Shown: positions 17,637-26,714 of the stretch, in pieces
Position numbering within the stretch: the stretch's first letter is position 1
How the letters are laid out: each line of letters starts with the position of its first letter
Source of the DNA: Candidatus Aminicenantota bacterium
GTDB taxonomy: Bacteria > Acidobacteriota > Aminicenantia > Aminicenantales > UBA4085
Assembly (NCBI GenBank): GCA_016867585.1
Contig: VGJF01000006.1
Coordinates: 1-33,948, forward strand
DNA: 33,948 nt
Direction of reading: 5' to 3'
Program-made: the position numbers and the translations under genes
Notes under the pieces: model-generated
Told to the model about the DNA's origin: nothing
Databases searched by the model: none
Seen by the model: only the letters and a program-made list of their open reading frames with translations

Positions 17637-18803
17637 TCACAGGCCCGCGTCGCCGCGAATGGCCGCGGCCTTGTCCGTCCGTTCCCAAGTGAACTCGGGC
17701 TCGGTCCGTCCGAAATGGCCGAAGGCCGCCGTCTTCCGGTAGATCGGCCGGAGGAGGTCGAGATGCGTGATCATCGCTTTCGGCGTCAGGGGAAAATGGG
17801 CCCGGATGATCTCTTTGATCTTGTCTTCGGAGATCTTCGCCGTTCCGAAGGCGTCGACCATGAGGGAAACCGGCTCGGCGATGCCGATGGCGTAGGCGAT
17901 CTGGACCTCGACCTTGTCGACGAGACCGGCGGCGACGAGGTTCTTGGCGATGTATCGGGCCATGTACGACCCGGACCGGTCGACCTTGGAGGGGTCCTTT
18001 CCGGAGAAGCATCCGCCGCCGTGGCTGCCGACGCCGCCGTACGTGTCGACGATGATCTTCCGGCCGGTGACGCCCGTGTCGGCCAGCGGTCCGCCCTGCT
18101 CGAACCGTCCCGTTCCGTTGATGATGATCTTCGTCTTGGGGTCGATCATCCCGGCCGGAACGACCTCGTCGATGACGGCCTGCCGAATCCCTTCCCGGAG
18201 GTCGCCGATCTTGACCGCGGCGTCGTGCTGGGCGGCGATGACGATCGCTTCGACCCGCTTCGGAGCGTCCGCGGCGTATTCGATCGTGACCTGGGATTTG
18301 CCGTCGGGCCTGAGATAGGGGAGAATATGGGCCCGCCGGACGTCGGTCAGGCGGCGGACGAGCTTGTGGGCCATCATGATCGGAAGGGGCATGAGCTCTT
18401 CGGTTTCGCGGCAGGCATAGCCGAACATCAAACCCTGGTCGCCCGCCCCCTGCTCCCGGCCGGCCGTCTCGTCGACGCCCTGGGCGATGTCGGGCGACTG
18501 CTCGTGGATCGAACTCAGGACGCAGCAGGTCTCGTAATCGAAACCGTACTCGGCGTGGGTGTAGCCGATATCCCGGACCTCCTCCCGGACGACTTTTTGA
18601 AAGTCGCAATAGCCGAGAGTCGTGATTTCCCCGGCGATGAGGACGAGGCCCGTCGTGGCCAGCGTTTCGCAGGCCACCCGGCTCTTCGGGTCCTGAGCCA
18701 GGAGGTCGTCGAGGATCGCGTCGGACACCTGGTCGCAGACTTTGTCGGGGTGACCGACGGTCACCGATTCCGAGGTGAAGAAGTGTTTTCCGTCCTGACT
18801 CAT
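17637..18803 (-). CDS. metK: S-adenosylmethionine synthase
   Basis: [84 protein letters not shown]. Confidence 0.96.
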   Translation of the reverse strand: MSQDGKHFFTSESVTVGHPDKVCDQVSDAILDDLLAQDPKSRVACETLATTGLVLIAGEITTLGYCDFQKVVREEVRDIGYTHAEYGFDYETCCVLSSIHEQSPDIAQGVDETAGREQGAGDQGLMFGYACRETEELMPLPIMMAHKLVRRLTDVRRAHILPYLRPDGKSQVTIEYAADAPKRVEAIVIAAQHDAAVKIGDLREGIRQAVIDEVVPAGMIDPKTKIIINGTGRFEQGGPLADTGVTGRKIIVDTYGGVGSHGGGCFSGKDPSKVDRSGSYMARYIAKNLVAAGLVDKVEVQIAYAIGIAEPVSLMVDAFGTAKISEDKIKEIIRAHFPLTPKAMITHLDLLRPIYRKTAAFGHFGRTEPEFTWERTDKAAAIRGDAGL

Positions 18804-18838
18804 GCGGATCCCTCCGGAGGCAAGATAAAGTAACGGCC

Positions 18839-18867
18839 TTTATAGCACAAGGCCGCCTCCGATGCAA
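18839..18867 (-). promoter_or_regulatory. Sigma70-like promoter for metK-ahcY
   Basis: Minus strand: TTGCAT (18862-18867) - 17 nt - TATAAA (18839-18844). Confidence 0.5.
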
Positions 18868-18897
18868 GACGAGATCGGACCGAACCGGCGGGTCCGT

Positions 18898-18926
18898 TTG
18901 ACCCTCATCCGCGAATCTGCTATTTT
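18898..18926 (+). promoter_or_regulatory. Sigma70-like promoter for the M16 pair-ftcD-GGDEF run
   Basis: TTGACC (18898-18903) - 17 nt - TATTTT (18921-18926). Confidence 0.55.
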
Positions 18927-18958
18927 GAGCCCGTTCAAGCCGACGGAAGCCGACAACC

Positions 18959-20317
18959 ATGGGCGCGCCGATTTGGAAACCGGGGACCTGCGCCGCTTTG
19001 CTCTGGCTCGTCCTCGGCGGAGCGGCCGAAACCGTCCAGCTTGTCCCCGATCCCGCCCTCCCCGTCCGGTTCGCCTTGAAGAACGGGCTGGAGGTCGTCC
19101 TGTCCGAAGACCCCTCGCTTCCCGTCGTCGCCGTCGCCGTGGCTTACAGGGCCGGATCGATCCAGGAGACCGAAGGCCGGACGGGACTCGCCTATCTCAT
19201 GGAAAAGCTGATGATGGACGCGGGCGGAGAGAACGTCGCCCCCTTCCAGCACCGGAACACGATCATCCGGAGCGGCGGAACGCTCAATGCCGAGGCTTTC
19301 GAAGACCGGACGATCTTCTACCAAACCGTCCCCTCCCATCTCTTGGCCCTCGTTCTCTGGCTGGAGTCGGAGAGGATGCGATCCCTCGTCATCACCGAGG
19401 AGGTCTTCGATCGGACCCGGTTCGCCTTGCTCGAGGAACTCCGCCAGCGCCGATTCGTCGAGCCGTATCTCCCCAGCCTGTACACCCTGGATCGGCTCAC
19501 CTACGCCGATTTCCCCTACAGCCATCCTCTTCTCGGGTCTGAGAACGACGTCCGGAACTTGACCCTCGAGGACGTCCGGGCCTTCGCCGGGGAGGCTTTC
19601 TCCCCCGGCAACGCCGTCCTCGTCGTCGCCGGCCAGTTCGCCGCCGCGAGAGTCCGCGACCTCATCGGCCGCTTCTTCGAAACCATCCCTCGGGGGAAGC
19701 CTCTTCCCCCCCTTCCCTCCGGGGATTCCTCCTGGACCCGCCGGAGGATCGAACAAAGCGTCGAAGAGCCGTTTGTCCCGGCGCCCGCCCTGTATATCGC
19801 TTTTCGAATCCTGTCTCCCCGCTATCCCCTCGAGGTCAACGCCATGACGATCCTCGATTACGTCCTTCTCCGCGGCCGGACCTCCCGCCTCTCCCGCCGG
19901 CTTCTCAATCGCGATGCCAAGATCGCCTACCAGCTCAGCGGCGGCCTCGAGCGCCGTCTCGACCGGTTCGTCTACAAGATTTTCGTCACGGCCAGTCCGA
20001 CGATGATCCCGGCCTGCCAGAGCGCCGTCTTCAGCGAGCTCGAGAAGCTCCGGCGGACGTTTGTCTCCGAGGACGAGCTCTCCCGGGCCAAGGCCCGCTA
20101 TCGGGCGGACCTCGTCGGCCGGACCTCGACGGCCGCGGACAGGGCGATTTATCTGGCCGAAGAGGCCCTGGCCCTCGGCCTCGACGGCCGGACGGTCGAT
20201 GACCTGCCGGCCGAGCAAGCTAAAACTTTCGCCGTCTCGGCCAAGGACATCGTCGGGGTCATGAACCGTCATTTCACCGTCGACAACAGCATCGTCCTCA
20301 TCCTGACCCGCAAATGA
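18959..20317 (+). CDS. M16 (insulinase-like) family protein with degenerate zinc motif
   Basis: M16 fold pattern VRFALKNGLEVVLSEDPSLPVVAVAVAYRAGSIQETEGRTGLAYLMEKLMM...GGTLNAEAFEDRTIFYQTVPSHLLALVLWLESERM; HxxEH position reads YLMEK. Confidence 0.88.
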   Translation: MGAPIWKPGTCAALLWLVLGGAAETVQLVPDPALPVRFALKNGLEVVLSEDPSLPVVAVAVAYRAGSIQETEGRTGLAYLMEKLMMDAGGENVAPFQHRNTIIRSGGTLNAEAFEDRTIFYQTVPSHLLALVLWLESERMRSLVITEEVFDRTRFALLEELRQRRFVEPYLPSLYTLDRLTYADFPYSHPLLGSENDVRNLTLEDVRAFAGEAFSPGNAVLVVAGQFAAARVRDLIGRFFETIPRGKPLPPLPSGDSSWTRRRIEQSVEEPFVPAPALYIAFRILSPRYPLEVNAMTILDYVLLRGRTSRLSRRLLNRDAKIAYQLSGGLERRLDRFVYKIFVTASPTMIPACQSAVFSELEKLRRTFVSEDELSRAKARYRADLVGRTSTAADRAIYLAEEALALGLDGRTVDDLPAEQAKTFAVSAKDIVGVMNRHFTVDNSIVLILTRK

Positions 20318-21759
20318 GACGCGCCGCGATCGCTTTCGGCCTGCTCGCCCTACTGGCCGGTTGGGCGGTTCTGCCGGCCCAGGAGCGGCTCCGCCGGCCG
20401 CCGCCGATCGAGCCCCTGGCGCCCCTCCGGCTTCCCGAATTGCAATCCCGGGAGTTGGCCAACGGGCTGAAATTATGGGTCGCTTACCGGGAGGTATCCC
20501 CGATCGTCAGCCTCCATCTGATCATCGGCGGCGGCGAAAGCGCCTGGCCCGACAAGACCCCTGGCCTGGCCACCCTGGCCGCGGCCCTTCTCGGCCAGGG
20601 GACGCAATCCCGGCGCGTGTCCCAGATCGAAGAGGCCGTTGAGGCCATGGGCGGCGATCTCGTCGCCGAAGCCGGAGCGGACGCCGTCCACTTGCGTTTC
20701 CGCTTCCTGGAGAATTCTCTGGACGAGGCCCTGGCTCTCGTCGCCGAAATGATCCTTCGGCCCGATTACACGGACCGGGCCGTCCAGATCGCCAAGACGA
20801 CCGTGACCTACGACCTCGTCGACAAAGAGAGGCATCCGGCTTTCGCCGCCCGCCGTCATCTTGTCCGTCTCCTCTTCGAGGGTCATCCCTACGGTCGTTC
20901 GGCTTTCGGACGGGAGGCCATCCGAGCTTGGACCCTCAAGGATTTCCTCGAGTTTCTCGGCCGGACGTTCCATCCGAACAACACCCAGGTTCTCCTCGTC
21001 GGAAACGTGACCATCAACACGGCGACGCGCCGCGTTTCCCATTACTTGAACATGTGGCCCCGCCGCGATCTCGCCGCCCCTCCCCTGCCGCCTCCCCGAC
21101 CGCCGGCCCGGGACCGGGTTGTCCTCGTCGATCTTCCGGGAGAGGCCGACGCCCTCATTCTCGCCGGGACGACCCTGCCCTCTTTCTCCCCTTCCGAAGG
21201 AGCCGTTCTCCAGGTTCTCAACCAAATCCTCGGGGGATCCCTGTACTCCCGCCTCAATCTCAACCTCCGCGAGTCCAAGGGATATGCCCGTTTCGCGACG
21301 AGCGAGACTCTCGCCCTTCGGGCCGGGGGCGTTTTCATGATTCAAGCCTCCGTCGCCCCGGGCGTCCTCGCTCCGGCCGTGGCCGAAATCCTGGCCGAGG
21401 TCCGGAAGCTGGCCGTCTCATTCCCCCTGCCGCTCGAGGTCGAGCAGGCCAAGGGATTTCTCATGGCGAACTTCCCCGTTTCGATCGAACGTTATGACCG
21501 TTATGCCGACCGGGTCGCGGAAACGATCGTCCTCGGCGCCGGAGAGGAGCGTTGGAGCCGATACCAAGCCTCCATCGTCGGCGTCGACGGCGAAAGCGTC
21601 TCTGCTCTGGGCCGGAGGATCCTGTCGCAGCCCTTCGTCTTCGTCATTGCCGGGGCGAAAGAGGCCTGCCTGGAGCACCTGGCCGAATTCGAACCCCTCG
21701 ACGTCTTCGACGCCGGGGGCCGTTATCTTTCGACCGCGCCCAGGCGAAAGGAGCCCTGA
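20314..21759 (+). CDS. M16 family protein, non-catalytic (beta-subunit-like) with signal peptide
   Basis: Signal MRRAAIAFGLLALLAGWAVLPAQE; LANGLKLWVAYREVSPIVSLHLIIGGGESAWPDKTPGLATLAAALLGQG...; LGGSLYSRLNLNLRESKGYAR. No HxxEH. ATGA overlap with the upstream gene. Confidence 0.9.
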   Translation: MRRAAIAFGLLALLAGWAVLPAQERLRRPPPIEPLAPLRLPELQSRELANGLKLWVAYREVSPIVSLHLIIGGGESAWPDKTPGLATLAAALLGQGTQSRRVSQIEEAVEAMGGDLVAEAGADAVHLRFRFLENSLDEALALVAEMILRPDYTDRAVQIAKTTVTYDLVDKERHPAFAARRHLVRLLFEGHPYGRSAFGREAIRAWTLKDFLEFLGRTFHPNNTQVLLVGNVTINTATRRVSHYLNMWPRRDLAAPPLPPPRPPARDRVVLVDLPGEADALILAGTTLPSFSPSEGAVLQVLNQILGGSLYSRLNLNLRESKGYARFATSETLALRAGGVFMIQASVAPGVLAPAVAEILAEVRKLAVSFPLPLEVEQAKGFLMANFPVSIERYDRYADRVAETIVLGAGEERWSRYQASIVGVDGESVSALGRRILSQPFVFVIAGAKEACLEHLAEFEPLDVFDAGGRYLSTAPRRKEP

Positions 21760-23442
21760 ATGAAGCTCGTCGAGTGCGTGCCCAATTTCAGCGAGGGCCG
21801 CGATCCCGAAAAAATCCGGGCCATCGCCCGGGAAATCGAGGCGACGCCGGGAGTCAAGCTCCTCGACGTCGACCCCGGCGCGTCGACCCATCGCACGGTC
21901 GTGACGTTCGTGGGAACCCCCGAGGCCTCCGCCGAGGCGGCTTTTCGGGCGATCCGAAAGGCCGCCGAGGTCATCGACATGACGACTCACAAGGGCGCGC
22001 ACAGCCGGATCGGAGCGACCGACGTCTGCCCGTTCGTCCCTCTGGCGGGGACGACGATGGCCGATTGCGTCCGTTTGGCCAGGGAGCTCGGCCGCCGGGT
22101 GGCCGACGAACTGGGAATACCCGTTTACCTTTACGAAGAAGCGGCCGCTTCTTCCGAGAGGCGGAACCTCGCCTCGATCCGCCAGGGAGAATACGAGGGC
22201 CTGCCCGACAAGCTCAAGGATCCCGCCTGGATGCCCGATTTCGGCCGGCCCGTTTTCAACCCCCGGTCCGGAGCGACGGTCATCGGCGCCCGGGAATTTC
22301 TCATCGCCTACAACATCAACCTCGACACCCGGGACCGGAAACTCGCCAGCGAGATCGCCCTCAACATCCGGGAGAGCGGCCGCCTCCGGAGGGACAAGGA
22401 CGGGAACATCGTCCGCGACGCCTCGGGAGAGGCCGTTCGGATCCCGGGGCGGTTCTCCCACGTCAAGGCCGTCGGGTGGTACATCGAAGACTACGGCAGG
22501 GCCCAGATTTCGATCAATTTCACGAACTTCAAGGTCACCCCGGTCCACGCCGTCTTCGACGAGGTCCGGTCCCAAGCCGCCCGCCTCGGCCTCAGGGTCA
22601 CGGGGTCCGAGCTCGTCGGGCTTATTCCCCGGGAGGCTCTGCTGGCCGCCGGCCGACACTATCTGAGGAGGCAAGGCAAAAGCTCGGGAGTCCCCGAGGA
22701 AGAGCTCATCCGCCAGGCCGTCCTGTCCCTGGGCCTGAACGACGTCGCCCCCTTCGATCCCGGGAAAAAAATCATCGAGCTCCAGGTCGATGAGGCCCCG
22801 GCGAAACTCGTCGGGATGGACCTCCGGTCGTTCGCCAACGAAGTCTCGATGGATTCCCCGGCCCCGGGCGGAGGGAGCGTGGCGGCATTATGCGGGGCGC
22901 TCTCGGCCTCGCTGTCGGCCATGGTCGCCAACCTGACCGTCGGAAAGAAAGGATACGAGCGGGTCGACCGGGAGATGGACCGGACGGCCGGCCAGGCCCA
23001 GAATCTCAAGGACCGTCTTCTTCGGGCCGTCGACCTCGATACGATCGCCTTCGGAAGGGTCATGGAAGCCCTCCGCCTTCCCCAGGCGACCGCCGAGCAG
23101 CGATCCGAACGCCAAGCGGCTCTCGAGGCCGCCAACCGGGAGGCGACGGCCGTCCCCCTCGGCGTCCTCCGGGACGCCTTGGCCTTGATCGACGCGGCCG
23201 GGGCCGCGGCGGCCAAGGGGAACCGGAACTCGCTGAGCGACGCCGGAGTGGCCGCCCTGACGGCCGCCGCGGCGGCCGAGGGGGCGTTCTATAACGTTTT
23301 CATCAATCTGCCGAACCTCGGGGACGCCGAGGCCCGGGCGATGATCAAGAAAGAAGCCGCGTCCCTCCGCCGCCGGATCCTCCGCCGATCGGCCGTGGTC
23401 CGGAAGCGGGTTGAAACAAACCTGAGAAAAAAGGTAAAATAA
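21760..23442 (+). CDS. ftcD: Bifunctional glutamate formimidoyltransferase / formimidoyltetrahydrofolate cyclodeaminase
   Basis: MKLVECVPNFSEGRDPEKI, DVDPGASTHRTVVTFVG, MTTHKGAHSRIGATDVCPFVP; C-terminal cyclodeaminase SFANEVSMDSPAPGGGSVAALCGALSASLSAMVANLTVGKKGY. Confidence 0.95.
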   Translation: MKLVECVPNFSEGRDPEKIRAIAREIEATPGVKLLDVDPGASTHRTVVTFVGTPEASAEAAFRAIRKAAEVIDMTTHKGAHSRIGATDVCPFVPLAGTTMADCVRLARELGRRVADELGIPVYLYEEAAASSERRNLASIRQGEYEGLPDKLKDPAWMPDFGRPVFNPRSGATVIGAREFLIAYNINLDTRDRKLASEIALNIRESGRLRRDKDGNIVRDASGEAVRIPGRFSHVKAVGWYIEDYGRAQISINFTNFKVTPVHAVFDEVRSQAARLGLRVTGSELVGLIPREALLAAGRHYLRRQGKSSGVPEEELIRQAVLSLGLNDVAPFDPGKKIIELQVDEAPAKLVGMDLRSFANEVSMDSPAPGGGSVAALCGALSASLSAMVANLTVGKKGYERVDREMDRTAGQAQNLKDRLLRAVDLDTIAFGRVMEALRLPQATAEQRSERQAALEAANREATAVPLGVLRDALALIDAAGAAAAKGNRNSLSDAGVAALTAAAAAEGAFYNVFINLPNLGDAEARAMIKKEAASLRRRILRRSAVVRKRVETNLRKKVK

Positions 23443-23445
23443 GGG

Positions 23446-24177
23446 ATGATGCGGCTGCCGCTCATCTCGGGTGGACTCAAGAAGCGCCTTTGGGTGATCA
23501 TCATTCTCGTCATCGGGTTCCTCGTCTACACCTCCCTCGGCGATCTCCTGCCCCGCTACTGGGATTGGATCGGTTTTCGGACCTTCGAGCGGTCCGTCCT
23601 GACCATCGGCTTTCTCGTCATCCTGCTCATCGCCCTCTCCGGCCTGGCCGCGAGCGATAAGCTCTCGGACCTGGCCATCAGAGACGGGCTGACCGACCTT
23701 TACAACCAGAGTTACATCAAGGCCCGGCTCCAGGAGGAAATATACCGGTCGGACCGTTACGCCTATCCCTTGAGCATCCTCATGATCGACCTGGACGATT
23801 TCAAGAACGTCAATGATCTCCACGGCCACGTCATCGGAGATCACGTCCTCAAGGCGTTCGCCGGAGTTTTGCAGGAACTCGTCCGTCATTCGGACATCGT
23901 CGGCCGGTTCGGCGGGGAGGAGTTTCTGGCCATCCTTCCCCAGACGGGCCCTCTCGAGGCCGCCGCGGCCGCCGAGCGGATCCGCCGCGACATCGCCCAG
24001 TATCCTTTCCGGGTCGGCCGGGACCGGGACCGGCAAGTTGAGATCACGATCAGCCTGGGCGTTTTCTCGAATCCCCGACAAAACCAGAACGTCGAAGAAA
24101 TCATCACCTGCGCCGACTCGGCTCTCCGCCGGGCCAAGACCCAGGGCAAGAACAAGGTCGTCGCCGCCTCTACCTGA
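23446..24177 (+). CDS. Membrane-anchored GGDEF diguanylate cyclase
   Basis: Two N-terminal TM segments (LWVIIILVIGFLVYTSL, VLTIGFLVILLIALSGLAA); DGLTDLYNQSYIKARL, MIDLDDFKNVND, RHSDIVGRFGGEEF (I-site RxxD plus GGEEF). Confidence 0.93.
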   Translation: MMRLPLISGGLKKRLWVIIILVIGFLVYTSLGDLLPRYWDWIGFRTFERSVLTIGFLVILLIALSGLAASDKLSDLAIRDGLTDLYNQSYIKARLQEEIYRSDRYAYPLSILMIDLDDFKNVNDLHGHVIGDHVLKAFAGVLQELVRHSDIVGRFGGEEFLAILPQTGPLEAAAAAERIRRDIAQYPFRVGRDRDRQVEITISLGVFSNPRQNQNVEEIITCADSALRRAKTQGKNKVVAAST

Positions 24178-24973
24178 GACGCCTCCGGGCGGCCGCCGCC
24201 CCCCCGAAAAGAACGAGACCGACGAGGACGATCGCCCCTGAGGCCGGAAGGTCGAAAACGTAGGCCGAGAGCAGCCCCAGGACGACGGACAGCGCGCCGG
24301 CCGTCCCGGCCAGACAGAGGGCCTTCCGGAAGCTCGAGGCGACCTGGAGGGCGGCCGCGGCCGGAACGACGATCAGGGCCGAGACAAGGAGGATCCCGAC
24401 GACTCTCATCCCGAGGACGATCGTCACCGCCGCGAGGATCGTCACGGCCATGTCCAAGCGCTCGACGGGCAGCCCGGCGGCCCGGGCCGACTCCCGGTCG
24501 AACGTCAGGAAGACGAGCTTGTGGTAAAGGCCGAAGATGACGGCCGCGATCCCCGCGGCCAAGGCCGCGGCGAGGACGACCTCAAACCTGGAAATCGCCA
24601 GGATCTCGCCGAACAAGTAGCTCAGAAGTCCGGCGTTATAGGTCCGGGCGGCCGAAGCGAGGACGATCCCCAAGGCCAGCCCTCCGCTGCTCAGGACGGC
24701 GACGGCCGTGTCGCCGTGAAGTCCGGCCCGGGACTTCAACTTGACCAGGAGCCAGGCCGCGAAGACGGCGACGACGAAGGCGACGGCCAGCGGCAAACGC
24801 CGGACGAGGAGTCCGAGGGCGAGGCCGGCGAAGGTGATATGGGACAGTCCGTGTCCGATCATGGCGTCACGGCGGAGGACGAGAAAGACGCCGAGGACGG
24901 CGCAGGAGAAGGCGATGAGGATCCCGGCGACCAGGGCGCGCTGGAGAAAGGCGAATTCCAGGAAGGCTCCCAT
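24170..24973 (-). CDS. Zinc/manganese-type metal ABC transporter permease (ZnuB-like)
   Basis: AFLQRALVAGILIAFSCAVLGVFLVLRRDAMIGHGLSHITFAGLALG; multi-span ABC-3 family permease. Confidence 0.92.
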   Translation of the reverse strand: MGAFLEFAFLQRALVAGILIAFSCAVLGVFLVLRRDAMIGHGLSHITFAGLALGLLVRRLPLAVAFVVAVFAAWLLVKLKSRAGLHGDTAVAVLSSGGLALGIVLASAARTYNAGLLSYLFGEILAISRFEVVLAAALAAGIAAVIFGLYHKLVFLTFDRESARAAGLPVERLDMAVTILAAVTIVLGMRVVGILLVSALIVVPAAAALQVASSFRKALCLAGTAGALSVVLGLLSAYVFDLPASGAIVLVGLVLFGGAAAARRRLR

Positions 24974-24984
24974 GGATGCTCAGG

Positions 24985-25752
24985 TCAATGACGGTGGGAG
25001 ATCAGGTGATGGCCTCCGGCGATCATGTCGCGGAGGGCGGCCGAACGGCAGAATTCCTCGTGGGTCCCGTGGTAAACGAGCTTCCGGCCGAGGCAGGCGA
25101 CCTTGGTGATGTGGCGGTTGGCGATGCCGATGTCGTGGGTGACCAGGACGATCGTGATCCCTCGGCCGATATTCAGGGCCGAGAGAAGGTCGTAGAATTG
25201 CTCCTCCATTCCGGCGTCGACCCCCGTGGTCGGTTCGTCGAGGACGAGGAGATGCGGCGCTAGGAGGAGGGCCCGGGCGATGAATACCCGTTGCTGCTGT
25301 CCCCCCGAGAGGCGTCCGACCGGGCTTCGGGCCTCCTTGTCTAGGCCGACCAGGGCCAGGATCCTGGCGATCTCCTCGGCCTCATCCCGGGTCGTCCGAT
25401 GGAAAGGGCGGCGGGAAGCGAGAAGGCCCATGGCCACGACTTCCCTCACGGAGGCGGGGAACAAAGGGTCGAAATGCGTCGCCTTCTGGGGGACGTAGCC
25501 GATCCGCTCCCAGGCTTTGAAGGCGGAGACGGGTTGGCCCATGATTTTGACCGATCCCCGGGAGGGTTTCAAGACGCCGAGGATCGTCTTGATCAAGGTT
25601 GTCTTCCCGGACCCGTTCGGGCCGAGGACGGCCAGGAAGTCTCCCCTGAAGATGGGCAGGGTGACATCCTCGAGGACGAGGCCTCGTCCGTAGCTGAAGG
25701 AGACATTCTCGACCGAAACGAGAAGGGCTGAGTCAACGGCAGCCGAGCCCAT
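24985..25752 (-). CDS. Metal ABC transporter ATP-binding protein (ZnuC-like)
   Basis: Walker A GPNGSGKTTL, signature LSGGQQQRVFIARALL, Walker B LLVLDEPTTGVD, H-loop VTHD. Confidence 0.94.
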   Translation of the reverse strand: MGSAAVDSALLVSVENVSFSYGRGLVLEDVTLPIFRGDFLAVLGPNGSGKTTLIKTILGVLKPSRGSVKIMGQPVSAFKAWERIGYVPQKATHFDPLFPASVREVVAMGLLASRRPFHRTTRDEAEEIARILALVGLDKEARSPVGRLSGGQQQRVFIARALLLAPHLLVLDEPTTGVDAGMEEQFYDLLSALNIGRGITIVLVTHDIGIANRHITKVACLGRKLVYHGTHEEFCRSAALRDMIAGGHHLISHRH

Positions 25753-26650
25753 GGCGCAGGTTCTCCAAGTTCCGTTCCATCAGGTCAATGAAGGTCGTCC
25801 GGCCGCCCCGCGCTTCGGTCAGGTTATGGCCCGGATGGAGGAGGAGGACCTCCGCTCCGATTTCCCGGGCGATCGTCCGGGCCAGCCGGTCGCCCGAACC
25901 GGGTTCATGGAAAACGGCGGCGATGTTTTCGGACTTGGCTAAGGCGATGATCCGGACGATGTCCCTGGGAGCCGGAGAGGCCTCGGGCGTCGGCCCCATG
26001 ACCGCGGTCTGGACCAGGCCGTAGCGCCGGGCCAGATAAGCGAACGCGGCGTGGCCTCCGACGACGAGCCGCCGGCCCCGGCAGGACCGAAGGGCTTCGG
26101 CATACCGCCGGTCAAGGTCCTCAAGCCTGGCCTTGTAGGCCCGGGCGTTGGCCTCGAAAATCGGGGCTTCGGAAGGCGAAAGCTCGGCCAAAGCCGCGGC
26201 CACGCGGTCGACAATGGCCCGGTCCTGGTCGAAATCCAGCCAAACATGAGGGTCCGTCGCATGGCCTTCCCCTTCCTCATGATCCGTCTCCTGGATCAGT
26301 CGCAGTCCCCGGCTCGCTTCCAGCCTTTTCCATCCCGGTCCGGCGGCGTTCCGGAAAAGGTCTTCCGCCCAAGGATCAAGGCCGGACCCGAGATATAGGA
26401 AAAGCCCTCGCTCCCCGGCCAGCGTCTTGATGTCCCCCAGGCGGGGCTGCCAGGAGTGGATATCGGCCCCGGGAGGAACGAGGATCTCGGTTTCGGTCCG
26501 ATCTCCGCCCACCTCTCGGGCGAATTCTCCGAGAGGGAAGATCGTCGCCACGACCTTGAGTCCGGGCCGAGGATCGACGGACGCGAGGAGGGTCGCCGCG
26601 GCCGCCACGGCGGCCGCCCCCGCAGCGGAGGATACGAAACGAAGCCTCAT
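25733..26650 (-). CDS. Metal ABC transporter substrate-binding protein (ZnuA-like)
   Basis: Signal MRLRFVSSAAGAAAVAAAATLLAS; VVATIFPLGEFAREVGGDR, PPGADIHSWQP, ETDHEEGEGHATDPHVWLDFD, GGHAAFAYLARRYGL, FHEPGSGDRLARTIAREIGAEVLLLHPGH. Start moved to 26650 because the likely -10 overlaps the track start at 26686. Confidence 0.9.
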   Translation of the reverse strand: MRLRFVSSAAGAAAVAAAATLLASVDPRPGLKVVATIFPLGEFAREVGGDRTETEILVPPGADIHSWQPRLGDIKTLAGERGLFLYLGSGLDPWAEDLFRNAAGPGWKRLEASRGLRLIQETDHEEGEGHATDPHVWLDFDQDRAIVDRVAAALAELSPSEAPIFEANARAYKARLEDLDRRYAEALRSCRGRRLVVGGHAAFAYLARRYGLVQTAVMGPTPEASPAPRDIVRIIALAKSENIAAVFHEPGSGDRLARTIAREIGAEVLLLHPGHNLTEARGGRTTFIDLMERNLENLRHGLGCR

Positions 26651-26684
26651 GGGTGCGTCCAGTGAACCACTTTCATCCGGGGCC

Positions 26685-26714
26685 ATTGTAATGAACGGTC
26701 CGAAGGCCTGTCAA
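26685..26714 (-). promoter_or_regulatory. Sigma70-like promoter for the metal ABC transporter operon
   Basis: Minus strand: TTGACA (26709-26714) - 18 nt - TACAAT (26685-26690); near consensus. Confidence 0.65.

Noticed and set aside
26684-26693. CATTGTAATG near-palindrome as a Zur/Fur/MntR box
   Set aside because: Too short, no match to known consensus boxes, and explained by the -10 element; mentioned only as a candidate.
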